Below are positions 6,645-12,044 of a DNA stretch of 12,044 nucleotides, one piece after another. Below the pieces are notes generated by a model. The model made no database searches. It was not told where the DNA came from and saw nothing but the letters and a program-made list of their open reading frames with translations. The stretch's first letter is position 1; every line of letters begins with the position of its first letter. The position numbers and the translations under genes were made by a program. This DNA is from an uncultured Christensenella sp. (lineage in GTDB: Bacteria > Bacillota > Clostridia > Christensenellales > Borkfalkiaceae), in NCBI GenBank assembly GCA_910577875.1, contig CAJTNY010000034.1:1-12044 (forward strand), written 5' to 3'.

Positions 6645-6660
6645 CAACCGAAAAAAACTT

Positions 6661-6705
6661 AAAATCACCAAAGCAAAAAAATTCTTTGTCCGAGGTGATT
6701 TTTTT
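6661..6705 (+). promoter_or_regulatory. Terminator-like hairpin masking the ddl ribosome binding site
   Basis: AAAATCACC (6661-6669) pairs perfectly with GGTGATTTT (6694-6702), and an inner AAAG/CTTT helix (6670-6673 and 6684-6687) extends the stem. The right arm is part of the long ribosome binding site GAGGTGAT (6692-6699) of ddl, and the Ts run to 6705, right up to the ATG. The left arm imitates the 3' end of 16S rRNA. The structure could end transcription after the MurF-like gene or hold ddl translation low. Confidence 0.55.
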
Positions 6706-7803
6706 ATGAAAAGAAACATAGCTGTTATTTTCGGCGGAGTATCCTGTGAAAACGAAATATCCGTAATTACGGGTACAATGGCGGCAAACGTCCTGAAAAG
6801 CGGAGGAGATACCGTTATACCCCTGTATATATCTCAGCAAGGCGACTTGTATACCGGCGACGGGCTTGCGGATATTAACAATTTTAAAAACGAAAAGTAT
6901 CTTGCGTTTCCGCGCGCCGTAATTGTAAAGGGCGGAGTTTACGTGCTGAGTAAGCGCGGCAGACCCAAAAAATTCGTTAAAGCTGACGTCGCGCTGAATT
7001 GCTGTCACGGCGGGTTCGGCGAAGGCGGGGGAGTAAGCGGACTGTTTGCACTCAACGGTATACCTCTTGCGAGCGCGGGTATGTTCGAATCCGCTGCGTT
7101 TATGGATAAATATTATACTAAACTCGTGCTGTCGTCTTTGGGGGTAAAAGTAGCTCCGTACGTATATATGCGCGAGATAAACGGGTTTTCGGAGGTGGAA
7201 GAACTCGGTTTTCCCGTAATAGTCAAACCCGCAAAATTAGGTTCGAGCATAGGCATAGAAATTGCAAACGATATGTCCGAGCTCGAGACCGCCGTAATGT
7301 CCGCTTTCTTTTACGACGACGGTGTTCTCTGCGAAAAGTATCTTGAAGAACGCAGGGAGATAAACTGCGCTGCTTATTATTCCGAAGGCAAGGTTATAAC
7401 TTCCGAATGCGAAGAAGCTGTTTCTTGCGGGGATATACTCAGCTATGACGATAAATATGCAGGCGGAGGGAAATCGGTTTTGCCTGCGGATATACCGGAA
7501 GCGGTTTCAAACGAGATAAAGGCAATCACCGCAAACGTATATTCCAAACTCAATATGCGCGGTATAGTCCGTTTCGATTATATATTAAGCGGCGGCGCGA
7601 TATATCTCAGCGAAGTAAACACTGTTCCCGGTTCGCTTTCTTATTATCTGCTGTCGAGCGGGTTCAAAGATTTTTATCCCGTGTTGCAAGCTGTTATAAT
7701 TCAGGCTCTAGACGATTATAAACGTGGCTCGGATAAAAAAATCCTGAATACGGGCATACTTAATAATCTTCCTTCAAACAGTTGTAAGTTCGGCAGGAAA
7801 TAG
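6706..7803 (+). CDS. ddl: D-alanine--D-alanine ligase
   Basis: Ddl joins two D-alanines with ATP to make the dipeptide used by MurF in peptidoglycan precursor synthesis. The 365-residue cytosolic ATP-grasp protein has FGGVSCENEIS with Glu15, KPAKLGSSIGI with Lys174 and Ser181, and DDKY with Tyr251. These correspond to the Glu-Ser-Tyr triad of D-Ala-D-Ala ligases, so a VanA-like D-lactate ligase is unlikely. The metal-binding end reads RFDYI (289-293) and SEVNTVPG (302-309). The last 25 residues or so are poorly conserved and lysine-rich. ATG 6706 has a very strong ribosome binding site, GAGGTGAT, 6 bases upstream, but it lies in a hairpin. icd follows after 29 bases. Confidence 0.94.
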   Translation: MKRNIAVIFGGVSCENEISVITGTMAANVLKSGGDTVIPLYISQQGDLYTGDGLADINNFKNEKYLAFPRAVIVKGGVYVLSKRGRPKKFVKADVALNCCHGGFGEGGGVSGLFALNGIPLASAGMFESAAFMDKYYTKLVLSSLGVKVAPYVYMREINGFSEVEELGFPVIVKPAKLGSSIGIEIANDMSELETAVMSAFFYDDGVLCEKYLEERREINCAAYYSEGKVITSECEEAVSCGDILSYDDKYAGGGKSVLPADIPEAVSNEIKAITANVYSKLNMRGIVRFDYILSGGAIYLSEVNTVPGSLSYYLLSSGFKDFYPVLQAVIIQALDDYKRGSDKKILNTGILNNLPSNSCKFGRK

Positions 7804-7832
7804 TGTACAATTATACGAAAGAGGAGACCGCA

Positions 7833-9038
7833 ATGAAGAAAATAGAAATGACGACCCCGATAGTGGAAATGGACGGGGACGAAATGACCCGCGTTCTGTG
7901 GCAATGGATAAAAGAAATATTAATTACGCCTTACGTAAACTTAAAAACAGAGTATTACGATTTAGGGCTTGTCAACAGAGATAAGACGGACGATAAAATC
8001 ACTATCGAGAGCGCGGAGGCGACAAAGAAATACGGTGTTGCGGTTAAATGCGCGACCATCACTCCCAACGCGCAGCGCGTTGAGGAATACAATCTTAAAA
8101 AGATGTGGAAGAGCCCCAACGGCACTATACGCAGGATATTAGACGGGACTGTATTCCGCGCTCCGATAATAGCCGAAGGCATAATGCCTTACGTTCACGG
8201 CTGGAAAAAGCCAATCGTCATTGCCCGCCATGCATACGGCGATATATATAACTCGGTCGAAGACAGAGTGAGCGCGGGCGAGAGCGCCTATCTTGTTATA
8301 TGCGATAAAGAGGGCAAAGAAATAAGACGTAGGCTTGTTCACGATTTTTCAGGCGCAGGAATCGTTCAGGGAGTTCATAATCTCGACGCTTCCGTATCGG
8401 CGTTTGCGAGAAGCTGTTTTAATTACGCACTCGAAAATAATCTCGACGTCTGGTTCGGTGCAAAGGATACTATTTCGAAAATTTACGACCATAGATTCAA
8501 AGATATTTTCAACGAAATATACGAAGCCGAATACAGGAAAAAGTTCGAAAAAATCGGTAAATATTTTATGTATACGCTTATCGACGACGTCGTAGCAAGG
8601 GTAATGCGCTCCGAGGGCGGTATGCTGTGGGTATGCAAAAATTACGACGGCGACGTAATGAGCGATATGGTCGCTACCGCTTACGGTTCGCTCGGAATGA
8701 TGACGTCGGTTCTCGTTTCTCCCGACGGCAAATATGAATTCGAAGCTGCTCACGGCACTGTTACAAGACATTATTACAAGCATTTGAAAGGAGAGGAAAC
8801 TTCAACCAATCCGGTTGCGACGATTGCTGCTTGGACGGGCGCACTCGCAAAGAGGGGCGAGCTCGACGGAAATAAAGAGCTTACGGAATTTGCCAAACGG
8901 CTTGAAAAAGCAACGTTGAAAACTATCGAAGAAGGTTATATTACAGGCGACTTAATTCCGCTTTTTAAACGCGAAGGAGTAACCGTAAATAAACTTAATT
9001 CGAAGGAATTTTTGTATGAGATAGCAAAGAGAATTTAA
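7833..9038 (+). CDS. icd: NADP-dependent isocitrate dehydrogenase
   Basis: This enzyme decarboxylates isocitrate to 2-oxoglutarate with reduction of NADP. The 401-residue protein is of the homodimeric, eukaryote-like type rather than the E. coli Icd type. Arg132 in GWKKPIVIARHAYGD matches the substrate arginine of human IDH1, Lys211 and the aspartates around 251-252 and 274-278 fit the active site, and AHGTVTRHY (306-314) keeps the Arg-His pair that selects NADP. I chose ATG 7833 because GAGGAG (7821-7826) lies 6 bases upstream; a GTG at 7803 overlapping the ddl stop would add ten residues not expected in the family. The gene ends before a strong terminator. It is the last gene of the plus-strand run, with no visible citrate synthase or aconitase nearby. 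Confidence 0.96.
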   Translation: MKKIEMTTPIVEMDGDEMTRVLWQWIKEILITPYVNLKTEYYDLGLVNRDKTDDKITIESAEATKKYGVAVKCATITPNAQRVEEYNLKKMWKSPNGTIRRILDGTVFRAPIIAEGIMPYVHGWKKPIVIARHAYGDIYNSVEDRVSAGESAYLVICDKEGKEIRRRLVHDFSGAGIVQGVHNLDASVSAFARSCFNYALENNLDVWFGAKDTISKIYDHRFKDIFNEIYEAEYRKKFEKIGKYFMYTLIDDVVARVMRSEGGMLWVCKNYDGDVMSDMVATAYGSLGMMTSVLVSPDGKYEFEAAHGTVTRHYYKHLKGEETSTNPVATIAAWTGALAKRGELDGNKELTEFAKRLEKATLKTIEEGYITGDLIPLFKREGVTVNKLNSKEFLYEIAKRI

Positions 9039-9099
9039 AATAAAATTAGGCGGACCGTTACATTTATTTATAGAGAAATTTAGGTAATCCGCAATTAAA

Positions 9100-9138
9100 C
9101 AAGAAAAAGGCGCGGTGTAAATCCGCGCCTTTTTCTTG
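9100..9138. terminator. Strong bidirectional intrinsic terminator
   Basis: A perfect 16-bp stem (9100-9115 with 9123-9138) encloses the 7-base loop TGTAAAT. The core is GGCGCGG/CCGCGCC, and A5/T5 tracts on the two sides give a U-tract in both directions. It lies between the convergent icd and ECF transporter genes and can end both transcripts. Confidence 0.92.
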
Positions 9139-9196
9139 AACAAACAGTTCAAGAGCGTTTTTCTTTAATTATTATATTTCTATGGGAAGCGGGCGT

Positions 9197-9808
9197 TCAG
9201 AACGTCGCCTTTTCGTTGCTTTGTTTATTATCTTTCTTAACTAAAATTTCATTTCTGAAATCGGGTAAAAGGTTATTTTTCTTTAATTGCGTTTTAAACG
9301 TTGTTGCGTAGCAGATAGTCATTCCTATTGCCATACCTACGATTTCCTGTATAACGTTTGCGACCGCTTTATAACCGCAGGCAATCAGCTCGTATCCGTT
9401 TATGTAATAGCGGAGTATAAAATATCCCGCAATTACGACAGCTCCGCCGACGACCGAGGCGATTCCTGCCCACAGTGGTTCGAGCTTTTTAAATTTTTTG
9501 GGGAATACGTAGTGCAAAAGCGCGGATACCGTCGCGGCCTGCAAGCCGTGTATTATCAGCGAAGCGAACATCATTGCGCTGTTACCGTGAATGACGTCGT
9601 AAAGGAATGTGCCTATGCCTCCCGCAATAAACGCTGCAAGCGGGTCTAAAAGATACGCGGCTAAAAATATGACCGCATCGCACCAGTACAGGTTTCCGAA
9701 CGGCGGAATAGGTACGGGCGTTATAAAGCTCGTAGCAATGACGAGCGCGGTCGTCATTGCCGTATATGAAATCCATTTAGTAGTAAAAAACACTTTCTTG
9801 TTTTTCAT
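9197..9808 (-). CDS. ECF transporter S component, probable vitamin B6 uptake
   Basis: This 203-residue integral membrane protein is an S component, the substrate-binding subunit of an energy-coupling factor vitamin transporter. It has about five or six membrane helices and a charged C-terminal tail. The segment WCDAVIFLAAYLLDPLAAFIAGGIGTFLYD matches the ECF S-component family that includes RibU-like proteins (PF07155-type), with the conserved D44, the GGIGT loop (63-67) and D71. ATG 9808 follows the pyridoxal kinase stop after 4 bases, so the two form one operon and share translation signals (weak AAGTGA). The kinase and the MocR regulator point to pyridoxal or pyridoxine as substrate, as proposed for PdxU-type S components. 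The A and T subunits are not in the window, consistent with a shared group II module. Specificity is inferred only from context. Confidence 0.85.
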   Translation of the reverse strand: MKNKKVFFTTKWISYTAMTTALVIATSFITPVPIPPFGNLYWCDAVIFLAAYLLDPLAAFIAGGIGTFLYDVIHGNSAMMFASLIIHGLQAATVSALLHYVFPKKFKKLEPLWAGIASVVGGAVVIAGYFILRYYINGYELIACGYKAVANVIQEIVGMAIGMTICYATTFKTQLKKNNLLPDFRNEILVKKDNKQSNEKATF

Positions 9809-9812
9809 AAAT

Positions 9813-10622
9813 TCACTTGATTGTATTTTTTAAGACATATTCGAAATTGACGCCGTAAGGGTGCGAGGAGTCGGTGGCGCGTATGCTGTCGGCTACGAAT
9901 CTGCCTGCGGTCGAACAAGCCTTTTCAAAGCTACCGCTTTCAAGATATACGGCAGTGAACGCGGATGCGAAAATATCTCCTGTTCCGTGGAATCGTATTG
10001 GAAGCTTTTCGTCCCATATATATGAAAATTTTCCTTCCGAATAAATTATTTCGCCGATCTCTCCGTTTTTCTCCACGCCCGTAAGCACGATAACCGCGTC
10101 GGTCAAGGCCGAAAGTTTTTTTATTACTTTTTCGGCGAATTCGACCGAAGATTGTTGTTCGTATAAGGTTCCGCTCAGAAAACAAGCTTCTGTAAGATTA
10201 GGTAAAATTATATCGGCGCTTTTAATGAGTTGCCTCATTGCGTTGACGTATTCTTCGTCGAACGCCGGATAAAGTTTTCCGTCGTCTCCGAACGCCGGGT
10301 CTATTATGACTTTGGCGCCTTCGGCTGAAAATTGCTTGAAACACCGTTTTGCGACTTCCGTAAGCGAAGCCGAGCCTAAATATCCTAAATAGAACGCGTC
10401 GAATTTAAAAGAATTCTCTTTCCATACACGCATAATATTTTCGGCTTCTTCTGTAAAGTCGAAACAGCTCCATTTTTTAAACATAGTATGATTTGAAAGT
10501 ATCGCCGTCGGAAGAACGCAGGTTTCGACGCCGAACGCCGAAAGTACCGGAAGGGCAACCGTGAGAGAGCATTGCCCGACGCACGAAAGGTCTTGCATAG
10601 TTAGTATTCTTTTTGATATCAT
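9813..10622 (-). CDS. pdxY: Pyridoxal/pyridoxamine kinase
   Basis: The enzyme phosphorylates vitamin B6 vitamers, giving pyridoxal phosphate directly or via PNP and PMP. The 269-residue ribokinase-fold protein has the opening ILTMQDLSCVGQCSL, LSNHT (42-46), DPAFGDDGKLY (108-118) and the anion-hole motif HGTGD (212-216) with the catalytic Asp216. I start at ATG 10622, supported by AAGGA (10631-10635) 8 bases upstream and by the family N-terminus. A longer in-frame start at 10736 would run through the promoter and add unrelated hydrophobic residues. The symbol pdxY versus pdxK cannot be settled from sequence. It is transcribed divergently from the MocR regulator and precedes the ECF S component. 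Confidence 0.92.
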   Translation of the reverse strand: MISKRILTMQDLSCVGQCSLTVALPVLSAFGVETCVLPTAILSNHTMFKKWSCFDFTEEAENIMRVWKENSFKFDAFYLGYLGSASLTEVAKRCFKQFSAEGAKVIIDPAFGDDGKLYPAFDEEYVNAMRQLIKSADIILPNLTEACFLSGTLYEQQSSVEFAEKVIKKLSALTDAVIVLTGVEKNGEIGEIIYSEGKFSYIWDEKLPIRFHGTGDIFASAFTAVYLESGSFEKACSTAGRFVADSIRATDSSHPYGVNFEYVLKNTIK

Positions 10623-10644
10623 AATCTGTTTCCTTGTTTTTTTA

Positions 10645-10673
10645 TTGACTATTATACTAGTGTTTGGTATTAT
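10645..10673 (+). promoter_or_regulatory. Putative promoter of the MocR-type regulator
   Basis: TTGACT (10645-10650) and TATTAT (10668-10673) are spaced by 17 bases and each matches the consensus at 5 of 6 positions. Transcription would begin near 10680, about 30 bases before ATG 10711, and the leader contains no ribosome binding site. The -10 box lies inside the left arm of the inverted repeat, so binding there should repress the gene. Confidence 0.5.
10651..10656 (-). promoter_or_regulatory. -10 box of the pyridoxal kinase operon
   Basis: A consensus TATAAT on the minus strand lies 28 bases before the kinase ATG, with +1 near 10644. No good -35 box is found at 16-18 bases. Instead the arm TAATAATACCA (10665-10675, minus) occupies that place. 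This arrangement fits a promoter that needs an activator. Confidence 0.5.
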
Positions 10674-10708
10674 TAAAATATCCAATTTAATATAAAATAA
10701 TAATACCA
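10665..10708. promoter_or_regulatory. 11-bp inverted repeat, likely operator of the MocR/PdxR regulator
   Basis: TGGTATTATTA (10665-10675) and TAATAATACCA (10698-10708) are perfect reverse complements. Their centres are 33 bases apart, about three helical turns. The left arm covers the regulator's own -10 and sits in the -35 position of the divergent kinase promoter. The right arm ends two bases before the regulator's ATG. This is what is expected for an autorepressor that also activates the kinase operon. Confidence 0.6.
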
Positions 10709-10710
10709 GT

Positions 10711-12044
10711 ATGTTGACATACAATTTAAACGGCAAAAATAAATATTACAAGCTTTATTCTTTTATTCGCGACGATATTTTATCCGGCAGACTTAAAAGC
10801 GGGTACAGACTTCCCTCGAAGCGCGCTCTGGCGGAAAATCTTTCCGTGAGCGTTATAACCGTGCAGACGGCATACGAACAGTTGCTTGCCGAGGGCTATA
10901 TTTATTCCGTAGAGAGGAACGGTTATTTCGTGTCGGAGGTCAACGCAGATTTTTACGGCAAGCGCGAAATTCCTCCCGAACGGCACGGGGAGCGTAAAAC
11001 GTACAAAATCGATTTCGTAAAGGGAAGCGCCGCAACGCATCTGTTTCCCTTTTCCGTATGGGCAAAGCTTATGCGCAAAGTGCTTTCCGACTGCGGCGAA
11101 CATCTTTTGGAGCGCGTTCCCTGCGACGGCGACGTGGAGCTGAAACGCGCTATTGCAAGTTATCTTTACCGTGTGCGCGCTATAGACGTAGATACGCGTT
11201 ATGTGATAATCGGCGCGGGCGCGGAATATCTTTACGGCGTAATAGTACAGCTTCTCGGCAGAGATAAGATTTTTGCCGTTGAAAATCCGGGGTACGGCAA
11301 GATATCCGCAAGTTACCGTTTAAACGGCGCGAGATGCGCGTATATCGGCGTAACGCAGTCGGGAATTAACTGTGAAGAAGTGGAAAAGAGCGGGGCGGAC
11401 GTTCTGCACGTTTCGCCTTCGCACCAGTTTCCGACAGGCGCAGTTACACCTGCGTCGGGCAGGGCGCGCCTAATAAGTTGGGCAAACGCAGGCAACCGTT
11501 ATATTATAGAAGATGATTACGACAGCGAATTCCGCCTTTCCGGAAAGCCATTGCAGTGTATGTACAATCTCTGTCCGGACAGGGTTATATATATGAATAC
11601 TTTTTCAAAAAGTCTGGCTCCGTCTATGCGTATGGGCTATATGGTTTTACCGCGTACGCTGTATGAAAGGTATTTAAGCCTTTTCGGTCATTCCGCCTGC
11701 GTAGTTCCCCTGTTTGAACAAAAGACTCTCGCATTAATGCTTGACGGGGGTTATTTCGAAAGACACATAAACAGATTAAAAAACTATTACCGCGAGGTAA
11801 GGCGTGCGGTTTTGGAAAAAGCAGAAACTCTCGGGTTTCCGTGCATAGTGAAAGATACTGGCAGCGGTCTGCATCTTCTTGCCGAATTTCCGACTGCGCT
11901 GTCGGACGAATATATAAAGTCGCGTGCGGAAGAAAACGGAATAGCCGTTAAATGTATTTCCGATTACCTGCTGTCGCCTGTGGAAACGCAAAAATGCTGT
12001 GCGGTTATAAATTATTCGGGCGTCACTCCCGAACAGGTGAACGG
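10711..12044 (+). CDS. MocR/PdxR-type transcriptional regulator (C-terminus beyond window)
   Basis: This is a GntR-family winged-helix domain (residues 1-75, with LPSKRALAENLSVSVITVQTAY marking recognition) fused to a class I aminotransferase-like domain. The latter shows SPSHQFPTG (235-243), IEDDYDSEF (266-274) with the PLP-contacting Asp and Tyr, and the PLP lysine at 300 in NTFSKSLAPSMRMGY. Such proteins sense PLP or an amino-acid derivative instead of catalysing transamination. The reading frame stays open for 444 codons to the window edge, so perhaps 20-40 residues are missing. The start MLTYNL matches the family opening although no ribosome binding site is present. Divergence from pyridoxal kinase and an ECF S component suggests a PdxR-like role in B6 homeostasis; GabR-like regulators share the same fold, so the ligand is an inference. 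Confidence 0.92.
   Translation, partial: MLTYNLNGKNKYYKLYSFIRDDILSGRLKSGYRLPSKRALAENLSVSVITVQTAYEQLLAEGYIYSVERNGYFVSEVNADFYGKREIPPERHGERKTYKIDFVKGSAATHLFPFSVWAKLMRKVLSDCGEHLLERVPCDGDVELKRAIASYLYRVRAIDVDTRYVIIGAGAEYLYGVIVQLLGRDKIFAVENPGYGKISASYRLNGARCAYIGVTQSGINCEEVEKSGADVLHVSPSHQFPTGAVTPASGRARLISWANAGNRYIIEDDYDSEFRLSGKPLQCMYNLCPDRVIYMNTFSKSLAPSMRMGYMVLPRTLYERYLSLFGHSACVVPLFEQKTLALMLDGGYFERHINRLKNYYREVRRAVLEKAETLGFPCIVKDTGSGLHLLAEFPTALSDEYIKSRAEENGIAVKCISDYLLSPVETQKCCAVINYSGVTPEQVN

Noticed and set aside
6641..6646. A consensus TTGACA overlapping the MurF-like stop codon, as -35 of a ddl promoter
   Set aside because: No -10-like hexamer lies 16-18 bases downstream; the expected place reads ATCACC inside the hairpin arm.
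8349..8783. 144-codon minus-strand open frame inside icd
   Set aside because: It is a shadow of the conserved icd coding sequence, with no family features of its own.
9050..9092. Imperfect inverted repeat GCGGA..TTAC / GTAA..TCCGC after icd
   Set aside because: The arms need a 3-base bulge and a long AT-rich loop, and the perfect 16-bp terminator directly downstream explains transcript ending.
10714..10719. TTGACA at the start of the MocR gene as a promoter element
   Set aside because: It lies inside the reading frame and no TATAAT-like hexamer lies at 16-18 bases downstream.
9813..10736. Longer pyridoxal kinase start at 10736
   Set aside because: The added 38 residues run through the shared promoter and operator and do not match the kinase family; ATG 10622 has a good ribosome binding site.

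Overview
The window looks like chromosomal DNA of a clostridial (Bacillota) organism, probably an uncultured gut lineage. This rests on the gene families (clostridial-type TsaE/TsaB/RimI cluster, membrane-anchored MurF-like ligase, ECF vitamin transporter, MocR regulator), on GGAG-type ribosome binding sites inside operons, and on a coding style that mixes AT-rich codons with many cg dinucleotides. TGA is used as a normal stop and TGG as Trp, so the genetic code is the standard bacterial one. No phage, transposase, CRISPR array, tRNA or rRNA was seen.

Layout. At 18-776 (minus) is a YoaP-like acetyltransferase with its own promoter. From 777 to 1611 there is no intact gene: the region holds hairpins and what looks like the eroded tail of an ABC exporter (1024-1467, minus). 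tcdA (1612-2322, plus) starts exactly where its strong promoter would begin transcription. It is followed by a small, probably 5'-damaged membrane protein gene (about 2451-2792). From 2874 to 9038 a long plus-strand run reads tsaE, tsaB, rimI, an alpha/beta hydrolase, a membrane-anchored MurF-like ligase, ddl and icd. Genes overlap or abut except at the murF/ddl junction, where a hairpin covers the ddl ribosome binding site. A 16-bp bidirectional terminator (9100-9138) separates this run from a minus-strand vitamin B6 pair, pyridoxal kinase followed by an ECF S component (9197-10622). Divergent from that pair is a MocR/PdxR-type regulator (10711 to the window edge, C-terminus missing).

How the genes fit together. 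TcdA, TsaE and TsaB all act on the tRNA modification t6A and its cyclic form. RimI is the usual companion acetyltransferase. The MurF-like protein and Ddl belong to D-Ala-D-Ala handling in peptidoglycan precursor synthesis, and the alpha/beta hydrolase between the two groups may share that role. icd supplies 2-oxoglutarate and NADPH. The kinase, S component and MocR regulator form a vitamin B6 salvage and sensing module, with an 11-bp inverted repeat in the shared promoter region as likely operator.

The most unusual features are regulatory: a leaderless promoter at tcdA; a nested promoter, hairpin and start codon at tsaE; an apparent ATT start codon for the hydrolase; and a terminator-like hairpin that masks the ddl ribosome binding site.
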